Source of the DNA: JBHFEI01 sp041928815
GTDB taxonomy: Bacteria > Pseudomonadota > Alphaproteobacteria > Rhizobiales > Rhizobiaceae
Direction: 5' to 3'
NCBI RefSeq assembly: GCF_041928815.1
Contig: NZ_JBHFEI010000006.1
Location: 186,001-250,000, forward strand
Length of the DNA stretch: 64,000 bases
Part shown: positions 1 through 7,251 of the stretch, piece after piece
How the letters are laid out: every line of letters begins with the position of its first letter
Numbering within the stretch: the stretch's first letter is position 1
The notes under the pieces: model-generated
The model's input: only the letters and a program-made list of their open reading frames with translations
Databases searched by the model: none
Told to the model about the DNA's origin: nothing
Position numbers and translations under genes: made by a program

Positions 1-1
1 C

Positions 2-274
2 ACGATCAATTCGCGGCGCGGCAATCCGATGTCCGAACATGCACGCGGCAATGCCATCGACATCGGCACCTTCGTGCTGAAATCCGGCAAGGAGATCGAC
101 GTGCGGCAGAAGGGTTTTTTCGCCTTCCGCGAGAAGGGGCTGCTGAAGGCGGTGCGCGGCGACAGTTGCAAGTACTTCACCACCGTGCTCGGTCCGGGCA
201 GCGATCCGCAGCACTGGAACCATTTCCATTTCGACCTGCGCAGCCACAAGTCCGGCCGCCGTCACTGCGACTGA
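2..274 (+). CDS. Extensin-like C-terminal domain protein (partial, 5' end missing)
   Basis: The open frame runs in from the left edge with no stop, so the start lies outside the window and only about the last 90 residues are present. The visible part has the hallmarks of the bacterial extensin-like C-terminal domain: a SEHARGNAIDI stretch and a terminal HWNHFHFDL stretch, a His/Asp arrangement like that of peptidoglycan-active D-Ala-D-Ala metallopeptidase relatives. Complete rhizobial members are exported proteins of a few hundred residues. A cell-envelope role is inferred from the family; the signal peptide cannot be seen here. Confidence 0.8.
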   Translation, partial: TINSRRGNPMSEHARGNAIDIGTFVLKSGKEIDVRQKGFFAFREKGLLKAVRGDSCKYFTTVLGPGSDPQHWNHFHFDLRSHKSGRRHCD

Positions 275-391
275 CCGCCGACGCTAAAAAAGGCGGCCGA
301 ACATCAGTGTCCTCTTGCGGACGGCATCCGGCGCGGTAAATGCTGACGCGCCTGTCCCAGCCCTCCCGGGACACATCCCAAGGACATCTCC

Positions 392-745
392 ATGCCGTTC
401 TCCCTCTCGTCCGCCGCCGTCCTGCCGATCCTGCTCCTCGTCGCCTCCAACATCTTCATGACCTTCGCCTGGTACGGGCACCTGAAATATACGAGTTCGC
501 CCCTCTATATCGCCATCGTCGCGAGCTGGGGCATCGCCTTCTTCGAATATTGCCTCGCCGTTCCCGCCAACCGCATCGGCCACGAGGTCTATTCGGCGGC
601 ACAGCTGAAGACGATCCAGGAGGTGATCACCCTGATCGTCTTCGCCGGCTTCTCTGTGTTCTGGCTGAAGGAAAGCCTGACCTGGAACCACGCCGTCGGC
701 TTCTGCCTGATCGCCGCCGGCGCCGCCTTCGTCTTCAAGGGCTGA
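392..745 (+). CDS. DMT-superfamily small membrane protein (DUF486)
   Basis: This 117-residue, almost entirely hydrophobic protein has about four membrane segments (roughly residues 8-27, 36-54, 72-90 and 97-115). Length, the N-terminal SNIFMTFAWYGHLK stretch and the terminal AAGAAFVFKG fit the DUF486 family, distant relatives of small drug/metabolite transporters. No substrate is established. An AAGGA Shine-Dalgarno lies about 8 bases before the ATG. It appears to be monocistronic, with unrelated neighbours. Confidence 0.85.
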   Translation: MPFSLSSAAVLPILLLVASNIFMTFAWYGHLKYTSSPLYIAIVASWGIAFFEYCLAVPANRIGHEVYSAAQLKTIQEVITLIVFAGFSVFWLKESLTWNHAVGFCLIAAGAAFVFKG

Positions 746-1056
746 AACCGCCTTTCTCCCTGTCGACGTCCAAGCCGAACCGGACGTCGCTGGCCGATCC
801 CTCCGGCGGCATCGCCGATCGGCATGCCGCCGGCGGCGGGCACGGCGTCATATCCTGCACGCCCGGTCGATGCGCGACCCTGAACCTCGGCTTCGTCCCC
901 GTCGAGGACGCCGGCGTCGCCGACGTAAACGTAGCGGGGCCGCAGCCGGTGATTGCCCGCGTGAGCGAAGACGCTTGATCCCGACAGGCGCTCCGTGACA
1001 TCTGCCTGGCGGCAGCGGCGTCGGCGACAGGGCGGACCCCTTGCGGAGACGCATCG
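746..1056. other. Intergenic stretch between DUF486 gene and cobS
   Basis: About 310 bases of high-G+C sequence. ORFs exist on both strands but none has a recognisable product or a good ribosome-binding site. I looked for a cobalamin riboswitch, which often precedes cob genes, and found no B12-box-like sequence. It may hold the cobS promoter; nothing else is supportable. Confidence 0.4.
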
Positions 1057-1839
1057 ATGTTCTTGCTGGACTTCGCGGTCGACACGGGCCGCTCCCTCGC
1101 CTTCCTCAGCCGCCTCCGCGTTCCGGCCCGGGCCTTCGAAGGGTTCGACGGGCGCTACGTCCGCACGGCGCGGGCCTTTCCGGTCGCGGGCCTCGCCATC
1201 GCCCTGCCCCCGGCCCTGCTGGCCATAATCCTTGTCGCCATGGGGGCCGCGCCCCTCTTCGCCGCGACCGCGGCGGTCGCCCTTTCGGTCATCGTCACCG
1301 GCGCCCTTCACGAGGACGGGCTCGCCGACACCGCCGACGGCATCGGCGGCGGGCGCGACCGCGAGCGCGCGCTGATGATCATGAAGGACAGCCGCATCGG
1401 CACCTACGGCACGCTCTCGCTCGTCCTCGCGCTGGCCCTGCGCATCTCGGCGCTCGCGGGCGCGTTCGCCGCCCTCGGGCCGGTGGCGGCGGGCGCGGGG
1501 CTTCTCGCGGCCGCCGCCCTCAGCCGCGCGGCGATGGTCTGGCACTGGCACCACCTGCCGCCGGCCAGGAGCGACGGCGCGGCCGTCGCGCTCGGCCGGC
1601 CGGATCGCTCCGCCACGGGCGTGGCGCTCGCGACGGGTATGGCGGCGGCGCTCCTTCTCGTCGCCGGGACGGTGTCCGTCGGGACAGGACTTGCGGCACT
1701 GACGCTTGCTGCGACGGCAGCGGTCTTTTTTACCGGTTTCGTCCGCCGCCGGATCGCCGGCCATACGGGCGACACGATTGGGGCGACACAACAGGTGGTC
1801 GAGGTCGCCGTCCTTTCCGCCCTTGCGGTGGCCGCATGA
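1057..1839 (+). CDS. cobS: Adenosylcobinamide-GDP ribazoletransferase
   Basis: This membrane enzyme joins adenosylcobinamide-GDP and alpha-ribazole (phosphate) in the last steps of cobalamin assembly. The 260-residue length is typical. The diagnostic acidic motif GALHEDGLADTADG is present near residue 90, followed by DRERALMIMKDSRIGTYG, both characteristic of CobS/CobV. Several hydrophobic segments fill the rest. A GGAG precedes the ATG by about 8 bases. It stands alone here; its usual rhizobial partner cobU/cobT is not adjacent, and the other cob genes of this window lie more than 30 kb away. Confidence 0.95.
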   Translation: MFLLDFAVDTGRSLAFLSRLRVPARAFEGFDGRYVRTARAFPVAGLAIALPPALLAIILVAMGAAPLFAATAAVALSVIVTGALHEDGLADTADGIGGGRDRERALMIMKDSRIGTYGTLSLVLALALRISALAGAFAALGPVAAGAGLLAAAALSRAAMVWHWHHLPPARSDGAAVALGRPDRSATGVALATGMAAALLLVAGTVSVGTGLAALTLAATAAVFFTGFVRRRIAGHTGDTIGATQQVVEVAVLSALAVAA

Positions 1840-1882
1840 GTTACCGATATTGCCATGGACACGAAGCCCCCGGAATCGCCTG

Positions 1883-2104
1883 ATGGACTCCCCCTGCATT
1901 CTCGTCTGTTCGATCGATCTCGCCTCCGGCTACTGCTTCGGCTGTGGCCGCACGCGCGACGAGATCGCCGGCTGGATGGGCTACACCGATGCCGAACGCC
2001 GGGCGCTGATGGCGGTGCTGCCGGCGCGGGTCGCCACGCTCGAACGGCGCCCGCGCCGCGAGACGCGCCGCGCCCGCATGGCCCGGGAAGCGGGCGAACG
2101 ATGA
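1883..2104 (+). CDS. DUF1289 small cysteine-rich protein
   Basis: A 73-residue protein starting MDSPCILVCSID. Four cysteines in a C-x3-C...C-x2-C arrangement (SPCILVC and GYCFGCGRT), then DEIAGWMGYTDAERRA, match DUF1289, a widespread small family thought to bind a metal or Fe-S centre; its function is unknown. The tail is Arg-rich. The stop codon overlaps the start of the following protease gene (ATGA), which points to translational coupling. I chose the internal ATG at 1883 because the longer frame upstream lies inside cobS. Confidence 0.85.
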   Translation: MDSPCILVCSIDLASGYCFGCGRTRDEIAGWMGYTDAERRALMAVLPARVATLERRPRRETRRARMAREAGER

Positions 2105-2802
2105 TCCGCCTCGGGGTTCTGCTGGCGATCCTCGGCGTCGGGCTCGTGCTCCTCGTCGTCAACGACGACACCGGCCGCACCTTCGGCATGGACAATGACG
2201 ATTTCGCCCGCGCCGTCTCCCTCACCGCCATCCTGACGCTGATCGGCGCCGGTCTCTGGCGCGGCCAGGCCCATCTCGGCGTCCAGCTCCGCCAGGCGGC
2301 GCTGTGGATCCTGATCGCGCTGGCGCTCGTCACCGCCTATGTCTATCGCGACGGGGTCGAGCGGATCGGTGCGACGGTGTTCTCAGGCCTCGTTCCCGGC
2401 CGCGCCACGGTGATCACCGACAGCGAGGGCGTTCAGGAGGTGGTGCTGCACAAGATGCTGAACGGCCATTTCGAGGCGGATACGGAGATCAACGGCACGA
2501 CGCTCTCGATGCTGGTCGATACCGGCGCCAGCGCCGTGGTCCTTTCCTACGAGGATGCGCTGAGGATCGGCGTCGACCCCGCCAGCCTGAGCTTCACCGT
2601 CCCCGTGATGACCGCCAACGGCTCCGCGCTGGCAGCCCCGGTGACGCTCCCCTCCGTCGCCATCGGCCCGATCTTTCGCGAAAACGTCCGCGCCGTCGTC
2701 GCCGAGCGCGGCCGGCTCGACCAGAGTCTGCTCGGCATGACCTTCCTCTCGACGCTCGACTTCCTGCAGATGCGCACCGACGAACTGCGCCTTCGCGACT
2801 GA
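2101..2802 (+). CDS. Membrane-anchored retropepsin-like aspartic protease (TIGR02281 family)
   Basis: A 233-residue protein with three N-terminal hydrophobic segments (about residues 2-20, 38-52 and 66-84) followed by a soluble retropepsin-like domain. The catalytic motif LVDTGASAVVLS places the active Asp at residue 140. Only one DTG is present, as in other single-domain (dimer-forming) clan AA proteases. Family members are common in Rhizobiales, with unknown substrates. It is coupled to the DUF1289 gene by a 4-base overlap and ends directly against the converging ABC permease gene. A 78-base piece of this gene (about 2662-2739) recurs in inverted orientation at 12771-12847. Confidence 0.88.
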   Translation: MIRLGVLLAILGVGLVLLVVNDDTGRTFGMDNDDFARAVSLTAILTLIGAGLWRGQAHLGVQLRQAALWILIALALVTAYVYRDGVERIGATVFSGLVPGRATVITDSEGVQEVVLHKMLNGHFEADTEINGTTLSMLVDTGASAVVLSYEDALRIGVDPASLSFTVPVMTANGSALAAPVTLPSVAIGPIFRENVRAVVAERGRLDQSLLGMTFLSTLDFLQMRTDELRLRD

Positions 2803-3570
2803 TCAGTTGCGAAGGCGGTAGCCGGTACGGAAGATCCAGGCGAGCAGCGCCATGCAGATCGCAAGGAATCCGACGATCATGGCGACGCTCACCAGCGGGT
2901 TGACGTCGGCGATGCCGAAGAAGCTCCAGCGGAAGCCGCTGATCAGGTAGAAGACCGGGTTGAAATGGCTGACCACCTGCCAGAAGGGCGGCAGCATCGA
3001 GATGGAATAGAAGCTTCCCCCCAGGAAGACGAGCGGCGGCAGCACCAGCATGGGGATCAGGTTCAGCTGCTCGAAATCCCTGGCCCAGATGCCGATGATG
3101 AAGCCGAACATGCTGAAGGACACCGCCGTCAGCACGAAGAAGACCAGCACCATCAGCGGATGCAGGATCGACAGGTCGACGAAGAGCGCCGCCGTCGCCA
3201 GGATGATGACGCCGATCAGCATGCCCTTCGTCGCTGCCGCCCCGACATAGCCGAGCACGATCTCTGTCATCGACACCGGCGAGGAGAGGAGCTCGTAGAT
3301 CGTCCCGGTGAACTTCGGGAAATAGATGCCGAAGGACCCGTTGCCGACGCATTGCGTCAGCAGCGTCAGCATGATCAGCCCCGGCGTGATGAAGGCGCCG
3401 TAGCTGACGCCCTCGATCTCCTGGATGCGCCCGCCGATCGCCGCGCCGAAGACGATGAAGTAGAGCGAGGTGGAGATGACCGGCGAGATCACGCTCTGCA
3501 AGAGCGTGCGCCGCAGCCGCGCCATCTCGAAGAAGTAGATCGCCTTGACGGCCTCGATGTTGAACCTCAT
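2803..3570 (-). CDS. ABC-2 type transporter permease
   Basis: A 255-residue integral membrane protein with six predicted segments. The ABC-2 layout is clear: an N-terminal FEMARLRRTLLQSVISPV amphipathic start, a central LTQCVGNGSFGIYFPKFTG loop and a SSPVSMTEIVLGYV stretch. It overlaps the upstream ATPase gene by 4 bases, so the two form an export operon. The substrate is not evident; relatives are annotated as multidrug or polysaccharide exporters. Stop codons of this gene and the converging protease gene abut. Confidence 0.9.
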   Translation of the reverse strand: MRFNIEAVKAIYFFEMARLRRTLLQSVISPVISTSLYFIVFGAAIGGRIQEIEGVSYGAFITPGLIMLTLLTQCVGNGSFGIYFPKFTGTIYELLSSPVSMTEIVLGYVGAAATKGMLIGVIILATAALFVDLSILHPLMVLVFFVLTAVSFSMFGFIIGIWARDFEQLNLIPMLVLPPLVFLGGSFYSISMLPPFWQVVSHFNPVFYLISGFRWSFFGIADVNPLVSVAMIVGFLAICMALLAWIFRTGYRLRN

Positions 3571-4493
3571 GCGTCCTCTCCGACGAGCTGCACGAAAATA
3601 TCCTCCAGCGAACTCTGGCGCGTGGAGATGTCCCTGAGGCGAACACCCGCCTCGGCCAGCGCCGAAAGCAGCGCGGTGATGCCGGTACGCTCGCCGGCCG
3701 TGTCGTATTCATAGACGAGCGTGGCGCCGCCGTCCCCGAGCGTCAGGTTGAAGCCGTCGAGACCCTCGGGAAGCGCGTCGATCGGCTGGACGAGCTCGAT
3801 GGTCAGGAGCTTGCGGCCGAGCTTCTTCATCAGCGCCGCCTTCTCCTCGACGAGCAGGATGCGACCGCCGTTGATCACGCCGATCCGGTCGGCGATCTCC
3901 TCGGCCTCCTCGATGTAGTGGGTGGTCAGGATGATGGTGACGCCGGCGGCGCGCAGCTTCTCCACCACCTGCCACATGCCCTTGCGCAGCGTCACGTCGA
4001 CGCCGGCGGTCGGCTCGTCGAGGAAGAGGATGCGCGGCTCGTGGCTCAGCGCCTTCGCGATCAGAACGCGCCGCTTCATGCCGCCGGACAGCTCGCGCAG
4101 CATGTTGTCCTTCTTCTCCCACAGCGACAGGTCGCGCAGCACCCGCTCGATATGGGCCGGATCCGGCTTCTTGCCGTGCAGCCCGCGGGAAAAGCTGACG
4201 GTGTTCCACACGGTCTCGAACTGGTCGGTGGTCAGTTCCTGCGGAACGAGGCCGATCATCTGCCGCGTCAGGCGGAAATCGCGCACCACGTCGTGCCCGC
4301 CGACCAGAACGGTGCCGGCGCTCGGGTTGACGATGCCGCAGATGATCGAGATCAGCGTCGTCTTGCCGGCGCCGTTCGGCCCGAGCAGCGCCAGGATTTC
4401 CCCCTCCTCGATGTCGAGGCTGACCGCCTTCAGCGCGGTGAAGCCGCTGTCATAGGTCTTGCGCAGGCGGGAGACGGAAACGATGGGAGGCAT
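3567..4493 (-). CDS. ABC transporter ATP-binding protein (exporter type)
   Basis: A 308-residue ATPase partnered with the permease downstream. It carries Walker A LLGPNGAGKTTL, the Q-loop GLVPQE, signature LSGGMKRRVLIAKAL, Walker B ILFLDEPTAGVD and the H-loop TTHY. A C-terminal extension of about 90 residues is typical of CcmA/DrrA/YadG-type exporters. I chose the internal start MPPIVSVSRLRKTY, where family homology begins; a longer in-frame ATG at 4562 would add 23 residues without family character. The 286 bases between this start and the TSUP gene hold nothing recognised. Confidence 0.92.
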   Translation of the reverse strand: MPPIVSVSRLRKTYDSGFTALKAVSLDIEEGEILALLGPNGAGKTTLISIICGIVNPSAGTVLVGGHDVVRDFRLTRQMIGLVPQELTTDQFETVWNTVSFSRGLHGKKPDPAHIERVLRDLSLWEKKDNMLRELSGGMKRRVLIAKALSHEPRILFLDEPTAGVDVTLRKGMWQVVEKLRAAGVTIILTTHYIEEAEEIADRIGVINGGRILLVEEKAALMKKLGRKLLTIELVQPIDALPEGLDGFNLTLGDGGATLVYEYDTAGERTGITALLSALAEAGVRLRDISTRQSSLEDIFVQLVGEDA

Positions 4494-4779
4494 GGGCGGG
4501 GCTCGACCGTGGAAGGGACCGGTGATGTCGCGCTTATATGGGATGCGAGGCACCGATGTCACCGGTGGCGGGGCGGGAATTTCTCCGCGGGGAGGCAGGG
4601 CGCCTCAAGCGACGCGACGCCGTCGGCCGCGTGCCGCCTTGTTTTCGATCGGCGAAACCGTCATCCCCGGCCCGGCGGCACGGACGAACACACCGAACGG
4701 CATGGAGGACGTCGCCGCGCGAACACCGGCCCCGCTCCAGCAGGCGCATGCACCGTATCGCCGAAACGGGGAACGGACG

Positions 4780-5604
4780 CTATTGCCCCAGCGCCGTCTG
4801 GAAGAAGCGTGCCGAGATCAGCACGAGGAAGATGCCGAAGCCGATCTCGAGCTGGCGGCGCTTCAGCGCATGGGCCAGCCGCACGCCGAGCGGCGCGACG
4901 AGCAGCGTCACCGGAATGATCAGCGCGACGGCGATCCAGTTGATGTAGCCGGTCGAAAACGGCGGCCGCCCCGGCTCGCCCCAGCCGGCCCAGACATAGC
5001 CGATCAGCCCGGGGATCGAGATCAGCACGCCGAGACCGGAGGAGGTCGCCACCGCCTGGTGGATGCTGCGGCCGTGCAGCGTCATGAAGATGTTGTTGAA
5101 CACGCCGCCGCCGATACCCATCAGGCCGGAGAGCGTGCCGAGCACGGTCCCGTAGGCAAACAGGGCCGGATGGCGCGGCAGGTCGTTGGCGACGCGCCAG
5201 CTCTCGCGGTTGAGGAACATGCGGAGCGCCATCGCGAGCGCCATCGTCGCGAAGATCAGCATCAGCGTGCGGCCGGAGACATAGGCCGCGATCACGGACG
5301 CCGCGAGCACGCCGAGCGGGACGGCGACGATCCAGGCGCGCAAAAGGCCGGTATCGACCGCGCCGCGCTTGCGATGGGAGAGGAACGAACGGATCGAGGT
5401 CGGCACGATGATGGCGAGCGACGTGCCGAGCGCCAGATGCATCGCCACGTCCTGGCCGATGCCGAGCAGCGTGAAGAGCTGGACGAAGACCGGCACGAGA
5501 ATCGCTCCGCCCCCGATGCCGAACAGGCCGGCCAGCACGCCGGCGACGGCGCCGGCGGCGATCAGCGCGAGCGCGAAGGTGAAGAGTTCGGCAAGTGGCG
5601 GCAT
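4780..5604 (-). CDS. Sulfite exporter TauE/SafE (TSUP) family permease
   Basis: A 274-residue protein with about eight membrane segments and the internal duplication typical of TSUP permeases: GLFGIGGGAILVPVF near the N-terminus and GLMGIGGGVFNNI after the middle. Family members move sulfite, sulfoacetate or other organosulfur anions out of or into the cell; the substrate here cannot be read from sequence. It appears to be transcribed alone. A second, distinct TSUP protein is encoded at 40.9-41.7 kb. Confidence 0.9.
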   Translation of the reverse strand: MPPLAELFTFALALIAAGAVAGVLAGLFGIGGGAILVPVFVQLFTLLGIGQDVAMHLALGTSLAIIVPTSIRSFLSHRKRGAVDTGLLRAWIVAVPLGVLAASVIAAYVSGRTLMLIFATMALAMALRMFLNRESWRVANDLPRHPALFAYGTVLGTLSGLMGIGGGVFNNIFMTLHGRSIHQAVATSSGLGVLISIPGLIGYVWAGWGEPGRPPFSTGYINWIAVALIIPVTLLVAPLGVRLAHALKRRQLEIGFGIFLVLISARFFQTALGQ

Positions 5605-5745
5605 GGCAGGGCGGGTCCGGCATCAGAATCTTCGCCCACTGTCATCATGCCGTGATGCATTTCAACCAGTTTCCGCCCTGCGGTGCATGACGTGCCGTGA
5701 TTTGCATCGGCCCGGCGGCAGTCCCGTTGTTCCGGACCGTTTTTC

Positions 5746-5770
5746 GCCGGCCTCTGCGCCGGCTTTTTTT
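5746..5770 (+). terminator. Rho-independent-type terminator with no obvious upstream gene
   Basis: A 6-bp GCCGGC/GCCGGC stem with a CTCTGC loop is followed directly by seven T residues on the + strand. The nearest upstream gene is on the opposite strand, so this could end a short untranslated transcript from the 5605-5745 interval. Confidence 0.5.
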
Positions 5771-5779
5771 CCGTCTTGC

Positions 5780-5808
5780 TTGACGTCGCAAACCGCTGGT
5801 GCACCATG
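5780..5808 (+). promoter_or_regulatory. Possible promoter of the small exported protein gene
   Basis: A good -35 element (CTTGACG, 5779-5785) lies just past the terminator. With 17 bases of spacing the -10 position reads as a poor CACCAT-like hexamer. Orientation and distance to the gene at 5831 are sensible, but the -10 is weak. Confidence 0.3.
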
Positions 5809-5830
5809 GGGTGTTTTCAGGAGGAACGAT

Positions 5831-6211
5831 ATGCTCAAGATGATTTCAGTCTTAATGATGGTCACGGGTCTGATGAGCTTGCCTGCCGCTGCAGCAGGGA
5901 AAGACTTGAAAGACGCCGACCTGAAAGCCTTGCTGGAAGGCGGTAAGACATTGCAGCTCGGCGGGGCGGGCATGGGCTACACGGGAACGCTGAACCTTGC
6001 CGCGAACGGGACAGGAGCCGGATCCGCACAGACCGACAAAGGGGATAAGATCGTCATCCAGGGCCAATGGCGGATCAAGGGAAACAGGTTCTGCCGGAAA
6101 TGGGAGGGGCTCGATGGCGGTAAGGAAATATGCGAGACGTGGCGTCTCGTCGCCCGGAACAACGTCGAGGTTAACCACGGAAAGAAGATGACCGGTGTGA
6201 ACTCATGGTAA
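5831..6211 (+). CDS. Small exported protein of unknown function
   Basis: A 126-residue protein with a clear Sec signal peptide (MLKMISVLMMVTGLMSL, Ala-rich cleavage region near residue 20). The mature part has a two-cysteine pattern, NRFCRKWEG...KEICETWRLV, often seen in small periplasmic lipocalin-like proteins of Rhizobiales (DUF995-like), where a G-x-W-x-I-x-G-x-x-x-C core is shared. I cannot assign it to a named family. The start is fixed by AGGAGG-like sequence about 6 bases upstream and by the signal peptide; the longer frame upstream has no family character. Confidence 0.75.
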   Translation: MLKMISVLMMVTGLMSLPAAAAGKDLKDADLKALLEGGKTLQLGGAGMGYTGTLNLAANGTGAGSAQTDKGDKIVIQGQWRIKGNRFCRKWEGLDGGKEICETWRLVARNNVEVNHGKKMTGVNSW

Positions 6212-6317
6212 CGCGGATCAGCGGCGAACAGACGGCGCTTTGATCACGCCGCCTGCCCGATCCGGCCGGCGTGTCTCGGGGGAATTCTCGTCTCCCGACC
6301 ATCGGCCAGCCCTTTCC

Positions 6318-7181
6318 ATGCCCGCAGTGATCGCGGAGCCTTTTCAGGAATTGCATGTCGTACCCTGCCCCGGCTGTCATCATGTCCCCGCCCGCCTCTT
6401 CTGGCGACGCGGCTTTGCCTACCTGATCGACGTCATCACCGCCAATCTCTTGATCTGGATCGTCCTGCTGGTGCTGTCGCTGGCGGCCTCCTGGTTTTTG
6501 GGTGTTTCCATGTCCGAACCGACGACCTGCGAGCAAGCGGCGACCGGCCCCGCAGTGGCGCTGATCGAGCGCGAGTGGCCCTTGGATGCCGGCGAGGAAC
6601 GATTGAATATCGTCTGCCGCAGCACGTCCGTGCTGGGAGCGGGCAGCTGGCAATTCACCTCCTATACGCGATCCGGGTCCAGCTCCGACGCCTTCAGGCT
6701 GACGCGATCCGTCTCCTTCCCCGTCGATGCGCGCGGTGCGCCTCTTGCCGAAAGCGAACTGTTCCTGGAGACCGCCATCAGCGTACCGCTCGCATCGCTG
6801 CCCTGGCTGCTGACGATCGGGTTGTTCATCGTCTTCGGCGCGCAGGGGCGGCGGACGCCGGGCAAGCGGTTGATGGGTCTCCGGGTCACGACGGAGGATG
6901 GCATTCCGCCCGGTCTCGAACGCTCGCTGCGCCGTGAGCTGTGGAAGTTCATGCCTCTGCTGGCAGGAACGGTTCTCATCCTCCCCGTCCTCATAGTCGC
7001 AGTCGAGGATCTCCGCCTCCTGATCGCCTTCGCGCGTGATGGCGCCGTCCCGAATTGGGTCCTCGCGGTCGTGCTTCCGGCCGTTCTTGCCGGGGCCGTC
7101 TGGTGGCTCGGCCCCTTCCTGCGCTGGCGCGGCCAGACGTTTCACGATCGCCTCGCGGGCACGGTGGTGCGCCGCGCCTGA
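6318..7181 (+). CDS. RDD family membrane protein
   Basis: A 287-residue protein with about five hydrophobic segments. RDD features are present: RLFWRRGFAYLIDVITANLL near residue 25 gives the R-x-x-A-x-x-I-D pattern, and RRTPGKRLMGLRV in the middle gives the conserved PGK element. A closing TFHDRLAGTVVRR matches the family end. A large loop of about 90 residues separates the first two segments and is probably extracytoplasmic. The N-terminal CPGCHHVPAR may bind a metal. Function is unknown; other RDD proteins have been linked to ion transport. Start chosen at MPAVIAEP; the longer frame adds 26 uncharacteristic residues. Confidence 0.8.
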   Translation: MPAVIAEPFQELHVVPCPGCHHVPARLFWRRGFAYLIDVITANLLIWIVLLVLSLAASWFLGVSMSEPTTCEQAATGPAVALIEREWPLDAGEERLNIVCRSTSVLGAGSWQFTSYTRSGSSSDAFRLTRSVSFPVDARGAPLAESELFLETAISVPLASLPWLLTIGLFIVFGAQGRRTPGKRLMGLRVTTEDGIPPGLERSLRRELWKFMPLLAGTVLILPVLIVAVEDLRLLIAFARDGAVPNWVLAVVLPAVLAGAVWWLGPFLRWRGQTFHDRLAGTVVRRA

Positions 7182-7251
7182 GGGCGCACCGTTTCCCTTT
7201 TGTACCGGCCGCCCCTTCCAATCCGGGCGGACTCTCGCCATATTCGCGGCC

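Noticed and set aside
735..1085. Minus-strand ORF between DUF486 and cobS
   Set aside because: No family resemblance, no ribosome site, and it overlaps both the DUF486 gene end and the cobS start.
7182..7251. LexA/SOS box upstream of uvrB
   Set aside because: No GTTC-N7-GTTC-type direct repeat is present in the short gap before the start codon.
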